From Flavobacterium hibernum (GTDB taxonomy: Bacteria; Bacteroidota; Bacteroidia; Flavobacteriales; Flavobacteriaceae), in the NCBI RefSeq assembly GCF_000832125.1, contig NZ_JPRK01000011.1, positions 400,587 to 464,586 on the forward strand: a stretch of 64,000 bases of DNA. Direction: 5' to 3'. Positions 1 through 9,449 of the stretch are shown piece by piece. Position 1 is the first letter of the stretch. Every line of letters begins with the position of its first letter. The notes beneath the pieces are model-generated. The model was given only the letters and a program-made list of their open reading frames with translations. It was not told where the DNA came from and did no database searches. A program made the position numbers and the translations under genes.

Positions 1-1
1 A

Positions 2-685
2 TTGGCCTTTGGCGGAAGCGCAATGTTTCCTAAATTCTCAATTTGTGACCCAACGGTTATTGCATCTTTACCAAAAAGACAATTACAAAATGGCGTTGTA
101 GATGCATACACGCACGTAATGGAACAATACTTAACATATCCACACGAAGGATATTTGCAAGACAGAATCGCCGAAGGTATTTTACAAACTTTAATTGAAG
201 TAGGACCAAAAGTGGTAGAAAATCCAACAGATTATGCTTTGGCTTCTAACTTTATGTGGAGTTGTACGATGGCGTTAAACGGATTGATTCAAAAAGGTGT
301 TCCATCAGATTGGGCAACACATATGATTGGTCATGAATTAACTGCTTTGTACGGTATCGATCATGCTAGAACTTTAGCTATTATTGGTCCAAGTTTATAC
401 AATGTTATGTTTGATACTAAAAAGGAAAAACTAGCACAATACGGAAGACGAATTTTTAATCTAACAGGTTCTGATGATGAAGTTGCAAAAGAAGCAATAA
501 ACAAAACCGTGGAGTTTTTTCACACTATGGGAATGGACACTAAATTATCGCAATACACAGATGATTATAGTAAAACTGCCGACTTTATAGTAAAACGTTT
601 TGATGAAAGAGGCTGGAAAGGTTTAGGCGAAAAACAATTAATTACACTAGACAAAGTAAAATCGATTGTGGAGTTAAGCTACTAA
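2..685 (+). CDS. Iron-containing alcohol dehydrogenase, C-terminal part (5' end outside window)
   Basis: This is the C-terminal 227 residues of a group III iron-type NAD(P)H-dependent alcohol dehydrogenase of the YqhD/butanol dehydrogenase kind, a cytoplasmic enzyme that interconverts alcohols and aldehydes. The metal-binding pattern is visible: an Asp and a His in DAYTHVMEQ near the start, then HMIGHELTALYGIDHA, whose two outer His residues are the usual later ligands. The reading frame is open to the window edge, and full-length family members have about 385 residues, so roughly 155 N-terminal residues, including the nucleotide-binding domain, lie upstream. The first codon shown (TTG) is not a real start. 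A hairpin terminator follows at about 805. Family is clear; substrate is not. Confidence 0.9.
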   Translation: MAFGGSAMFPKFSICDPTVIASLPKRQLQNGVVDAYTHVMEQYLTYPHEGYLQDRIAEGILQTLIEVGPKVVENPTDYALASNFMWSCTMALNGLIQKGVPSDWATHMIGHELTALYGIDHARTLAIIGPSLYNVMFDTKKEKLAQYGRRIFNLTGSDDEVAKEAINKTVEFFHTMGMDTKLSQYTDDYSKTADFIVKRFDERGWKGLGEKQLITLDKVKSIVELSY

Positions 686-803
686 ATATAAAAATTCCAA
701 ATTTTTTAAATTCCAAATTCCAATGATCTTTGTGTTATTGGGATTTGTTTTTTTTTTATTTGGGATTTAAATTTTAATACGAGACGAGTAGAATTTGAAA
801 TTT

Positions 804-846
804 CAAAAAAAAGGCGTTCTTATCTATTATAGGAACGCCTTTTTAC
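804..846. terminator. Hairpin terminator after the alcohol dehydrogenase gene
   Basis: The arms AGGCGTTC (812-819) and GAACGCCT (833-840) pair perfectly and are extended by a run of A on the left and T on the right, giving an intrinsic terminator that could work in both directions. It lies in the 393-base gap 686-1078. The rest of that gap is AT-rich, with a short repetitive AATTCCAAATT stretch near 690-775 and the gpsA promoter at its end. Confidence 0.8.
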
Positions 847-1028
847 AATACTAAAACAAAACTAACTAACTCAATTCTTGCTAAACTCATTAAATTCTAA
901 TTTATAAGTAGTTACAACGTAAGGATTGTATTTTTATTGTACAAATTGTAAAATATTTTTATTTTATTTTTAAACCTCCTGAAAACCATTACTTTTAAAG
1001 CTGAAACCTAAATTTCTTAAAACAGTTT

Positions 1029-1060
1029 TTGTATTATTACTACTTTATTAAGTACTTTTG
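1029..1060 (+). promoter_or_regulatory. Bacteroidota-type promoter of gpsA
   Basis: A TTG at 1029-1031 is followed after 21 bases by TACTTTTG (1053-1060), matching the -33/-7 consensus (TTG, 17-23 bases, TAnnTTTG) of Flavobacterium. It ends 18 bases before the gpsA ATG, so the leader is very short. Confidence 0.6.
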
Positions 1061-1078
1061 TTTTAAATTATTAAAAAA

Positions 1079-2074
1079 ATGAGCGAAAAGTTAAAATTTG
1101 CAGTAATTGGAGGTGGAAGCTGGGCAACGGCAATTGCAAAAATGCTATGCGTTAATCAACCTGAAATTGCTTGGTATATGCGTAACGATGCTGCAATCGA
1201 GCACATTCAAAAATACAAACACAATCCAAATTATTTAAGTTCGGTAGAATTTGATACTCAAAAACTTAAATTAACCAATAATATAAATGAAGCAATTGAA
1301 TATGCTGATTATGTAATATTCGCCATTCCATCTGCTTTTTTAGATGCTGAACTAAAAAACCTAACGGTTTCTTTGGCAGATAAAATCATCTTTTCAGCCA
1401 TTAAAGGAATTGTACCAGAAACGAGCTTAATTGTTGGAGAACATTTCCATATTCAATACGACATCCCTTATTATAATATTGGAGTTATTACAGGTCCATG
1501 TCACGCTGAAGAAGTAGCATTAGAAAGACTTTCGTATTTAACAATTGCTTGTGGAGATCCAGAAAAGGCATCTGTTGTTGCAAAATCTTTATCCGGAAAT
1601 TACATCAAAGCCAAGATTTCTGATGACATCATTGGTACTGAATATGCTGCAATGCTTAAAAACATTTATGCAATCGCAGCCGGAATCGCTCACGGTTTAG
1701 GTTACGGAGATAACTTTCAATCGGTTATGATGAGTAACGGAATTCGTGAAATGAAAAAGTTCATTAGAAAAGTGCACAAAATGAAACGTAACATTAATGA
1801 TTCGGCTTATTTAGGCGATTTATTGGTTACAGGATATTCGGTTTTTTCGAGAAACAGAATGTTCGGAAACATGATTGGAAAAGGTTACACGGTAAAAAGT
1901 GCAATGATGGAAATGAGCATGGTTGCCGAGGGTTATTATGCTACTAAAAGTGCATACAAATTAAATCAAGGCTATGGTGCCAAAACTCCAATTATTGATG
2001 CTGTTTATAGCATTTTGTACGAAGGAAAAGACGCAAAATCTGTCTTTAAAAAATTAACGGAATCTCTAGATTAA
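1079..2074 (+). CDS. gpsA: Glycerol-3-phosphate dehydrogenase [NAD(P)+]
   Basis: GpsA reduces dihydroxyacetone phosphate to sn-glycerol 3-phosphate, the backbone of membrane phospholipids. It acts in the cytoplasm. The protein has 331 residues, normal for the family. It opens with a Rossmann dinucleotide-binding motif (AVIGGGSWATAIAKML, about residues 8-23), has the VITGPCHAEEVA motif in the middle (the family usually has GPSFA/GPNHA-like versions here), and carries the substrate and catalytic segment EYAAMLKNIYAIAAGIAHGLGYGDN with the invariant Lys. A promoter lies just upstream and a strong hairpin follows, so it appears to be transcribed alone. The start is the ATG next to the promoter. 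Confidence 0.95.
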   Translation: MSEKLKFAVIGGGSWATAIAKMLCVNQPEIAWYMRNDAAIEHIQKYKHNPNYLSSVEFDTQKLKLTNNINEAIEYADYVIFAIPSAFLDAELKNLTVSLADKIIFSAIKGIVPETSLIVGEHFHIQYDIPYYNIGVITGPCHAEEVALERLSYLTIACGDPEKASVVAKSLSGNYIKAKISDDIIGTEYAAMLKNIYAIAAGIAHGLGYGDNFQSVMMSNGIREMKKFIRKVHKMKRNINDSAYLGDLLVTGYSVFSRNRMFGNMIGKGYTVKSAMMEMSMVAEGYYATKSAYKLNQGYGAKTPIIDAVYSILYEGKDAKSVFKKLTESLD

Positions 2075-2110
2075 GTTAATCAATCAATTAGGTTTACTAC
2101 ATTAAAATAC

Positions 2111-2149
2111 AAAAGAGTCAGGGAATACTATTTTCTCTGACTCTTTTTC
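2111..2149. terminator. Hairpin terminator after gpsA
   Basis: AAAAGAGTCAGGGA (2111-2124) pairs with TCTCTGACTCTTTT (2134-2147), with one G-T pair and T residues following. The remainder of the gap to 2568 is AT-rich and shows no gene; it ends in the promoter of the TonB receptor operon. Confidence 0.85.
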
Positions 2150-2506
2150 GTTCGTGTATATTCAATACTTCAGAAACTCTGCGTTTTCTATTACGCCTTG
2201 ACCGTTGCAAAACATAAAAACAGGAAACAATTCAATACTTTTACTGCATCTTTCTGCTTTATTTTGCCATAAATTTAAAATACACTAAGATTTAACAAGA
2301 ATTACTGCCTAAAATTATTTTCCTCTAATAATTTTTTCTTAAAAAAATTACAACATCACTCCTACAAATCTTAAATAACACAAAACACTAATAATCAGAT
2401 AAATAATTCTAAATAAATTTCAATTCAAACGTTTTCTTTAAATAAAAAAAAATCTATTTTCTCACAATAGCATTTTCCTCCCGTTAATAAAATCATAATT
2501 TTTTCA

Positions 2507-2536
2507 TTGCTACACAATGATTATTTGATAGATTTG
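2507..2536 (+). promoter_or_regulatory. Promoter of the TonB receptor / peroxidase operon
   Basis: TTG at 2507-2509, a 19-base spacer and TAGATTTG at 2529-2536 fit the Bacteroidota housekeeping promoter well. It sits 32 bases before the ATG of the receptor. No clear operator palindrome is visible around it. Confidence 0.6.
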
Positions 2537-2568
2537 CGCACTATTTTTATTTATTCTAATTAAGAACA

Positions 2569-5244
2569 ATGCGTTTTATTTTATTTTTTATTCTCGTATC
2601 GAGTGCCGCTTTTTCTCAAAAAGTTATTACAGGTAAAGTTATAGATAAAGAAACTTCTGCACCATTATTAGGTGTTTTTATACGTGATACTAAATCTGAA
2701 AATTGGAGTATTTCTGAAAAAGATGGGACTTTTAGAATTATCATTCCATACAACCAAGACATAGAGTTAAATTTCTCTCTTTTAGGAAAAATGGAATCTA
2801 ATAGAGTCTTAAAAAATGACCAGAATTATATTCTTGTTACCCTTGAAGATAATACACTTCGATTGAAAGAAGTTGTTGTTACAGCCAACAAGCAAAGACA
2901 ATATTCTGAATTGACCTTAGGCACAAATGCCATAAATAATGTTCAGGCTTTTACGCTAGATGATGTTTTACAACAACTTCCGGGACAGACTACTACAGAT
3001 TTTAATTTGAACTCTTTTAAAAATATTATTTTCCGTACTGCTACAAATACTTCATCTCTAAATTATCAGATGAAAGCTTTTGGGACATCATTTGTAATGA
3101 ATGACATACCAATTTCTAACAACGAAAACATGCAGGCTTTTAATCCTAATTCCGGTTTAGGAAATGCTTTTGGAACCCCAACAAACATTTTCACTAATCC
3201 AAATTCTGGTATTGATTTAAGAGAAATTTCAACAAACAATATTGAAGAAATAAAAATTATACAAGGAATTCCCTCAGCAAAATATGGGGATTTGACCTCA
3301 GGTTTAGTTTTAATTACAACTAAAGTTGGAAGTAGTCCTTATCGCGTTTCTGCCTCTATTAGAGATGCTACATCTGAGTTAAATCTAACAAAAGGTTACA
3401 GATTTAATACAAACAATTCTATGAATGTTGGCTTGAATTATTTAGATTCTAAAGCAGACGCGAGAGATAATTTATTAGACTATGAAAGAATTAATGGAAA
3501 CATATCATGGCAGTATAAAAACAATAATTCTACCGTAAAAAACACATTAACCACAAATTTTAGGATGAATCTGGATGATGCTAAAGCTGATCCTGATGAT
3601 ATTAGTGCACAAGTTGTTAGAAACCAGAAAAAAGGGTTTTCGATTTCAAATAACTTAATGTGGAAACCTAAAAATTTATGGGTAGATGGTATCAATGTGA
3701 ATACTAGTTTTAGTTATGACAAACAATTTTCCAGAAGAGAGCGTTGGGTAAATGTACCGGCTTCGGCAGCAACAGATTCTTATGAAGAAGGTATTCATGA
3801 TGCTGTTATTGTACCTTCTCAATACACTAGTGTAAGTACTGTTGAAGGTATTCCGATCTCGACATTTTTGACTTTGGAAACCACAAAAACTTTGACAAAT
3901 AAAGCAGGATGGATTCATAGTTTGGTTTTTGGAATTTCTAACAGAACGAGCACAAATAAAGGAGCAGGAAGAAAAAATGAGGTCACAGGTTTACTAAATT
4001 TTTATACGCTTAACAGGGAAGGTTCTAGTGTATTGGCATACAGAGATTACAACTTTAATAACACCAAAACAGAAAATCAAATTTCGGCTTACGCGGAAAA
4101 CAGAATATTTAAGAAATTTGAAAACAATCAAATTTTAAATATTGATCTGGGATTAAGATTCGACAATCAGTTAGGAAATTTGCTGCTCCAACCCCGAATC
4201 AACTCTTCTTTTTCCTTTAATAAAGCATTGAGAATTAGGGGTGGATTTGGATTATCGTCAAAAGCTCCTTCATTAAATCAATTATATACTGGTGATCGTT
4301 ATTTAGATAAACTTATTGGAACTGGTATCTATACTTATCCGGGAGTTTATCAAAAAGCATGGATCCAGACCATAATCACTCCCGGAGATAACTTAGACTT
4401 GAAACCAAGTAAATCATACCGTACAGAAGCTGGCTTCGATCTTACTCTTCCATTTGCTGGTATAAATGTGACAGGATATTATAATAAATTATTCAATGGT
4501 TTTGTAAGTCAGGATATTCCAGTTTACAGAGTAATTCCTAAAGCAGAAGTTACCATAGTAGGAACTCAGGTACCAACCTATCAAATTGTAGGTACTGAAA
4601 ACTTTTACTATTTCAATCATAGTATTACAAACCAATCAACATCTGAAGATAAAGGTATTGAGACTACTGTAAATTTTAGAAAAATAAAACCTTTAAATCT
4701 CGACATCAGCTTTAATGCATCTTACGTGTACACCAGCGATTTTTCAGATTCTCAATATTATCTTGCTTCTACCAATTTATTATCTCCAGAGAGATATGGT
4801 GTTTATAAAACCAGACCTACAAATCAGGATAATTTTACATTGGGCTCAAACTTTAATTATCATATTCCATCGGTAGGACTATTAATCTCTGTGCGAACGG
4901 AACATATTCTGGCTCAGAACAAAAAACAGAATGTTGGCGATTTTCCTGATGGTTACTTAGACAGTCAGTTTATATATCACGAAATTCCTCTAGCAGACAG
5001 ATCCAGTATTCAAAAATATGGACATCTCATAAAAGAACTCCCAGAGATACAAACTAAACTACAACGTCCTATACACAACTTTCATTTACGTATTTCAAAA
5101 GATTTTCAGAACGGTTTTGGTATATCCTTTTATGCTACAAATTTCTTAAATCTTAAGCCAACTTATTTCAATGTTACTAACCAAAGAACTTTGAGCACTA
5201 CAGCCGATTTCTCGTTTGGAACTAAATTAAACTACGAATTTTAA
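2569..5244 (+). CDS. TonB-dependent receptor with N-terminal carboxypeptidase-like domain
   Basis: This 891-residue outer-membrane transporter takes up a ligand using TonB-transmitted energy. It begins with a signal peptide (about residues 1-17, ending AFSQ), then a CarboxypepD_reg-like beta domain (about 18-95, VITGKVIDKETSAPLLGVFI), then a plug domain (about 110-235, containing IIQGIPSAKYGDLTSGLVLI), and a long beta-barrel ending in an aromatic residue (LNYEF). It is shorter than SusC proteins and has no SusD partner, so it is a non-Sus receptor. It is the first gene of a four-gene operon: the next gene starts 17 bases after its stop. The ligand is unknown; the peroxidase at the end of the operon makes a metal, haem or redox-active ligand plausible, but that is inference. 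Confidence 0.92.
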   Translation: MRFILFFILVSSAAFSQKVITGKVIDKETSAPLLGVFIRDTKSENWSISEKDGTFRIIIPYNQDIELNFSLLGKMESNRVLKNDQNYILVTLEDNTLRLKEVVVTANKQRQYSELTLGTNAINNVQAFTLDDVLQQLPGQTTTDFNLNSFKNIIFRTATNTSSLNYQMKAFGTSFVMNDIPISNNENMQAFNPNSGLGNAFGTPTNIFTNPNSGIDLREISTNNIEEIKIIQGIPSAKYGDLTSGLVLITTKVGSSPYRVSASIRDATSELNLTKGYRFNTNNSMNVGLNYLDSKADARDNLLDYERINGNISWQYKNNNSTVKNTLTTNFRMNLDDAKADPDDISAQVVRNQKKGFSISNNLMWKPKNLWVDGINVNTSFSYDKQFSRRERWVNVPASAATDSYEEGIHDAVIVPSQYTSVSTVEGIPISTFLTLETTKTLTNKAGWIHSLVFGISNRTSTNKGAGRKNEVTGLLNFYTLNREGSSVLAYRDYNFNNTKTENQISAYAENRIFKKFENNQILNIDLGLRFDNQLGNLLLQPRINSSFSFNKALRIRGGFGLSSKAPSLNQLYTGDRYLDKLIGTGIYTYPGVYQKAWIQTIITPGDNLDLKPSKSYRTEAGFDLTLPFAGINVTGYYNKLFNGFVSQDIPVYRVIPKAEVTIVGTQVPTYQIVGTENFYYFNHSITNQSTSEDKGIETTVNFRKIKPLNLDISFNASYVYTSDFSDSQYYLASTNLLSPERYGVYKTRPTNQDNFTLGSNFNYHIPSVGLLISVRTEHILAQNKKQNVGDFPDGYLDSQFIYHEIPLADRSSIQKYGHLIKELPEIQTKLQRPIHNFHLRISKDFQNGFGISFYATNFLNLKPTYFNVTNQRTLSTTADFSFGTKLNYEF

Positions 5245-5261
5245 ACTAAATATATATCACC

Positions 5262-6569
5262 ATGAAAAAAACATTCCTTTTTACTATAATTCTAACATTA
5301 GGATTACTAATGCAATCTTGTAGCAATAATGAAGATGAGGCATTAAAACCAGTTAGTTTTTCTATTTCGGTTAAATATGATGAAACTTTCAATAATCAAA
5401 TCACTAAAAGTTCAAGCGTTACGATCGTTAACAATGAAACCGGAAATAAATATACCGTAAAATCAGACGACAATGGTGTTGCTCAATTTAATCAAATACT
5501 ACCGGGAACTTATTCTGTTTCGGCAACTAAAGTAATGCAATCAGCCGAGTTTAGCGATACCTTTGGATACACTCCTACAGAAACCGAAATTAATTTTAAT
5601 GGTTCTCAAAGTGGTTTATTAGTAAACAACCTAACAGTTACTGTCAACATTGTAATGAAAACTTCTAAAGTAGGAGATTTTGTCATCAAACAAATACATT
5701 ACGGAGGTTCTGACACTCAAAAAGGAGCTTCTATCAGAGATCAATTTATCGAAATCTACAACAATTCAAATACTGTTCAATATGCAGACGGATTATACAT
5801 TGCGCAATTGTATGGTTCATTTACTACAACTGTTTATACTTATACTTTGGCTAATGGGCAATACGATTGGAGTAAATCGGCCGAGATGACTATTGGTGAC
5901 AAAGCAAATACTGATTACGTTTATGCTTCAAATATTTTTGTTATTCCGGGCGACGGAACAAAATATCCTGTACAACCTGGTAAAAGTCTTGTACTTGCAC
6001 AATCTGCAATAAATCACAAATCTAATTATATGGATAACTCAGGTAAATCTGTGAGTATTTTAAATCCTGAATTGACATTAGATTTAAGTAATGCTGATTT
6101 TGAAGCTTTCCTAGGAACATTTTTAGGTGATACCTACCAATACGACATTCAGAATCCGGCTGTACCCGATTTAGGTATTGCTTATTGGGGAAATAAAAAT
6201 AAAGATATGATCTTGGATACAAACGGAAGACAAGGTTATGCCATTATTAAAATGACAAATACTGATTTTGCTGCTCTAAAAAAATATAAAAATCCAAAAG
6301 GAGATGCAACTTTATATTTACAAGTCCCAAATTCAGCAATTGTAGACGGTGTAGACACGACAAAAGATTTAGGAGCTGGTTTTATTCCTAAAAAGTTAGC
6401 TACTCAAATAGACGGAGGAACCACTTATTTGCCTTCTGGTTTCTTCTCTTCTAAATCAGTAATAAGAAAAACTAAAACTACAATTGCCGGAAGAATCATT
6501 CTACAAGACACAAACAATTCAAGTAATGATTTTGTCGAAATAACTGCAAATCCAAGAGGATTCAACTAA
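5262..6569 (+). CDS. Surface lipoprotein, DUF4876-like
   Basis: This 435-residue protein has a lipoprotein signal with Cys20 (LLMQSC). The next residues, SNNEDE, are acidic, as in surface-export signals of Bacteroidota lipoproteins, so it probably faces the outside. A small beta-sandwich resembling a carboxypeptidase regulatory or fibronectin fold follows (about 30-130, with a GVAQFNQILPGTYSVSA segment typical of such domains). The rest (about 135-435) fits the family I recognise as DUF4876, including IHYGGSDTQKGASIRDQFIEIYNNS, and ends in ITANPRGFN. It lies between the TonB receptor and the barrel gene with gaps of 17 and 12 bases, so it is probably the receptor's surface partner, in the way SusD serves SusC. 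Biochemical role is unknown. Confidence 0.8.
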   Translation: MKKTFLFTIILTLGLLMQSCSNNEDEALKPVSFSISVKYDETFNNQITKSSSVTIVNNETGNKYTVKSDDNGVAQFNQILPGTYSVSATKVMQSAEFSDTFGYTPTETEINFNGSQSGLLVNNLTVTVNIVMKTSKVGDFVIKQIHYGGSDTQKGASIRDQFIEIYNNSNTVQYADGLYIAQLYGSFTTTVYTYTLANGQYDWSKSAEMTIGDKANTDYVYASNIFVIPGDGTKYPVQPGKSLVLAQSAINHKSNYMDNSGKSVSILNPELTLDLSNADFEAFLGTFLGDTYQYDIQNPAVPDLGIAYWGNKNKDMILDTNGRQGYAIIKMTNTDFAALKKYKNPKGDATLYLQVPNSAIVDGVDTTKDLGAGFIPKKLATQIDGGTTYLPSGFFSSKSVIRKTKTTIAGRIILQDTNNSSNDFVEITANPRGFN

Positions 6570-6581
6570 AAATTTTCATTA

Positions 6582-8180
6582 ATGAAAATCAAAAATTTCA
6601 AAGATTTTAAAATTAAAAGTAATGCCCTGAAATATTGGGCATTACTTCTTTTCTTTATTTCAAATATCTATTTAATACAAGCACAAGATAGCATCGTTAT
6701 TACAAATCAGATTTTTGACAATCAAATTAAAAATCAGATTTTCAAATATCCAATTGCATATACGAATCAAAACATCAAAGATTTTACTTTTACCGAAGTG
6801 TCTTATGAACATCAGCAAAATGAATTTGCCAGAAAACAAATTGCGAACGAAGTAAATACCTATCAGTTTTTAGCTCAGGGACATTTTACAACAAAATCAA
6901 AATGGAAATTGTTTGGTGATTTCTCTATTAGAAAAATCGAAGAAAAAAATGTTGGCTGGGTACTTTCAGAAGATAGATCAGAAAATCAAGAAGTTATTAT
7001 GCCACATTACTTTTTTGTACCAAGAAAGGCCGATTGGCAAAATCAGGTTTATAAAGTAAGCGGAGGTTTCTCGAAAGAAATTACCAATCATTTATCAATT
7101 GCATTTAAAGGCGATTATCTTGCAGAAAAATATAGTCGAACATTAGATCCAAGACCTCAAATTACAAATAGAAAATTAAGCGGTGAAATTCAAATTGGAT
7201 ATCAAATTACCGCCAACCAAAAAGCGTTCGTATTAGGTAATTATGCCCAAAACATCAAAGATTACGTTTATACCTATAACAATAAAAGTTTAAATTTTGA
7301 AGCATATCCAGAAACTTATTTACGATTTAATGCTGGTTATGGCAGGATCTTAAATTACTTTAAATCTGACCAGGAAGGCTATAAATTTACATATGAAGAG
7401 CTAACTGATAAGATTGGTCTAGGATATACCTTTTCGAACAAAAACACAATATTAACTGCACTCTATTACAATCAAAACTCGAATACAATTTTTTACACCA
7501 GTGTTTTTAACCTTCAGGAATATCAAAGAATGAAACTTGACACAAAAATCAATCATGCTGAATTATTTGCTTTTCATAAATGGAATAAAAAAGAAATTAA
7601 ATCAACTCTAAAATTTGACAAAAGCGAAGCTCGTAATTTTGATGTGAAAAATAACGGATACAACTACAAAAATGCCTTAAAAACAGTTGATTGGTTAACT
7701 ACTGTTTCAAAAAAAACAACATCAAACATTGACTATTTATTTGGATTGGATGTTATTTACAAACAAAACCAATACAATGATATCATGGCAATAACAGATA
7801 TTGAAATAAATTCGCTTAATACGGGAATTTTTGGAAGTCGAGACTTTGCTTTTAAAAAGAGTAAACTAAACACCGCTGTAAGTTTTAATATGTATTTTCC
7901 ATTACCATCATCTAAACTTGAATATTACGACACCTCGGGCGGAAGTAGTGCAACTTTTTTTAATGAAGTTATCATACATGATTATGTCGTAAGCACAACA
8001 AATTATTTTGCTCCTGCAATACGATTAGAATATAGCTATCCGGTAAAAAACAATAAAACAGTCGTATTCTTTACCAACTTAAAAGAAAAACTAGCTCTAA
8101 AAAAACAAAATAATTACAACGCCATTATCAACACCAATACAACTTATTGGATTCAATGTGGTGTACAATTAAATTACTAA
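6582..8180 (+). CDS. Outer-membrane beta-barrel protein, DUF6850-like
   Basis: A 532-residue protein with an unusually long N-terminal signal region (hydrophobic core about residues 19-33, ending IQAQ). After it come many amphipathic beta-strands with alternating aromatic residues and a C-terminal strand (YWIQCGVQLNY), typical of outer-membrane barrels of Bacteroidota. I place it with the DUF6850 family, with moderate confidence. There is no plug domain, so it is not itself a TonB receptor. It is translated 12 bases after the lipoprotein gene and its stop lies 2 bases before the peroxidase ATG, indicating coupled expression. Function unknown; a pore or scaffold for the same uptake system is the simplest idea. 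Confidence 0.75.
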   Translation: MKIKNFKDFKIKSNALKYWALLLFFISNIYLIQAQDSIVITNQIFDNQIKNQIFKYPIAYTNQNIKDFTFTEVSYEHQQNEFARKQIANEVNTYQFLAQGHFTTKSKWKLFGDFSIRKIEEKNVGWVLSEDRSENQEVIMPHYFFVPRKADWQNQVYKVSGGFSKEITNHLSIAFKGDYLAEKYSRTLDPRPQITNRKLSGEIQIGYQITANQKAFVLGNYAQNIKDYVYTYNNKSLNFEAYPETYLRFNAGYGRILNYFKSDQEGYKFTYEELTDKIGLGYTFSNKNTILTALYYNQNSNTIFYTSVFNLQEYQRMKLDTKINHAELFAFHKWNKKEIKSTLKFDKSEARNFDVKNNGYNYKNALKTVDWLTTVSKKTTSNIDYLFGLDVIYKQNQYNDIMAITDIEINSLNTGIFGSRDFAFKKSKLNTAVSFNMYFPLPSSKLEYYDTSGGSSATFFNEVIIHDYVVSTTNYFAPAIRLEYSYPVKNNKTVVFFTNLKEKLALKKQNNYNAIINTNTTYWIQCGVQLNY

Positions 8181-8182
8181 AA

Positions 8183-9322
8183 ATGAAAACAAAGTTTATT
8201 GCCATTGGGATAATGGTACTATCACTTATTATTGTTTCTTATGCTAAGATTGATCCAACGCTTTCTATTTCCGAATTAAAAAGGCTATACAGCAGCGGAG
8301 ATTATCAAAAATGGCCAAAACCAGAAGTAGATTCTCTAGTTTATGCTCAAGGTTTTGAAGATATTGGAACTTTAGGCAAACCTGAATTTCCAGAAAGCAA
8401 CCCGTATACCGAAGAAAAAGCTGCATTAGGTAAGATTCTATTCTTTGATCCTAGATTATCAAAATCAGGGCAGATTTCTTGTGCCAATTGTCACGATCCC
8501 GAATTGAATTGGGGCGATGCCAGAAGAGTTTCTTATGGAGAAGGAAGATTACAAGGTATTCGAAATTCTCCTAGTTTAATGAATATTGCTTATGCGAAAA
8601 TTTTCTTTTGGGATGGTAGAGCAGCAACGCTAGAAGATCAGGCAAGCTTTCCTATAAAAGATACTAAAGAAATGAACTTTCATATTGATCTTGCCACGAA
8701 AAGACTAAATAAAATAAAAGGTTACAGAACACATTTTCAAAAAGCTTTTGGAAAAGAGAAACTCAATCAGGAAGAAATCTTAAAAGCCATTGCCACTTTT
8801 GAAAGAACCTTAATAAGTCCGAAAAGCAGATTCGACAAATTTGTCGCGGGCGATTCTACACAACTAAACAATAAAGAAGTTCAAGGTTTGCACCTATTTC
8901 GTACCAAAGCACGTTGCATCAATTGTCACAATACGGCTAATTTCTCTGATAATAAATTCCATAACATTGGTCTGACTTATTACGGAAGAGAATATGAAGA
9001 TCTTGGACGTTATAACGTGACTAAAAAAGCCGAAAATGTTGGCGAGTTTAAAACGCAGTCTTTACGTGGGGTAGCACAAAATGCGCCCTATATGCACAAT
9101 GGTTTATTCCCAAATTTACGTGGTGTTTTAAACATGTATAATGCCGGGATGCCACAACCAAAGAGAAAAGAAAGTCAACAAAATGATACTTTATTCCCAA
9201 CAACGTCTAAACTCATTCAAAAACTAAAATTAAACGCATCAGAATTAGATGCACTAGAAGCTTTCATTACAAGTTTATCAACTGGTGCCTACAAAATGCG
9301 CCCGCCCGAGTTACCGCAATAG
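8183..9322 (+). CDS. Di-haem cytochrome c peroxidase (MauG/CcpA family)
   Basis: A 379-residue periplasmic di-haem enzyme. Two c-type haem motifs are visible, CANCH (residues 100-104) and CINCH (245-249), and the conserved FKTQSLRGVAQNAPYMHNG segment follows near the C terminus. The N terminus (KFIAIGIMVLSLIIVSYAK) is a signal peptide or anchor. Members either reduce hydrogen peroxide with electrons from cytochrome c or, like MauG, oxidise other substrates. I chose the ATG at 8183 because it begins right at the signal peptide; an in-frame upstream ATG at 8147 would overlap the barrel gene and add a non-signal-like stretch. The gene is the last of the operon, 2 bases after the barrel gene. Association with a TonB system is the notable point. 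Confidence 0.92.
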   Translation: MKTKFIAIGIMVLSLIIVSYAKIDPTLSISELKRLYSSGDYQKWPKPEVDSLVYAQGFEDIGTLGKPEFPESNPYTEEKAALGKILFFDPRLSKSGQISCANCHDPELNWGDARRVSYGEGRLQGIRNSPSLMNIAYAKIFFWDGRAATLEDQASFPIKDTKEMNFHIDLATKRLNKIKGYRTHFQKAFGKEKLNQEEILKAIATFERTLISPKSRFDKFVAGDSTQLNNKEVQGLHLFRTKARCINCHNTANFSDNKFHNIGLTYYGREYEDLGRYNVTKKAENVGEFKTQSLRGVAQNAPYMHNGLFPNLRGVLNMYNAGMPQPKRKESQQNDTLFPTTSKLIQKLKLNASELDALEAFITSLSTGAYKMRPPELPQ

Positions 9323-9333
9323 GTTTTAGTATT

Positions 9334-9442
9334 CAGTCGCAGTTTACAGTAAAAAGTAAAAAAGTCGGGAATAATTAAAAATTATTCCCGACTTTTTTAT
9401 GGACCATTGAATTGAATACTGCGACTGTAAACTGCGACTGAA
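9334..9442. repeat. Nested inverted repeat with a terminator in its centre
   Basis: Inner arms 9361-9375 and 9381-9395 pair perfectly over 15 bases (core AAGTCGGGAATAAT) and are followed by T residues, so they form the terminator of the peroxidase operon. Outside them, a second perfect 19-base pair of arms (9334-9352 with 9424-9442) contains CAGTCGCAGTTTACAGT and its complement. The right side also carries the outer motif TGCGACTG twice. The neighbouring genes converge here, so termination in both directions is likely. Confidence 0.8.
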
Positions 9443-9449
9443 AACTACT

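Noticed and set aside
8147..8182. Longer start for the cytochrome c peroxidase
   Set aside because: It would overlap the upstream barrel gene and add a stretch that does not look like a signal peptide; the ATG at 8183 starts the hydrophobic signal directly.
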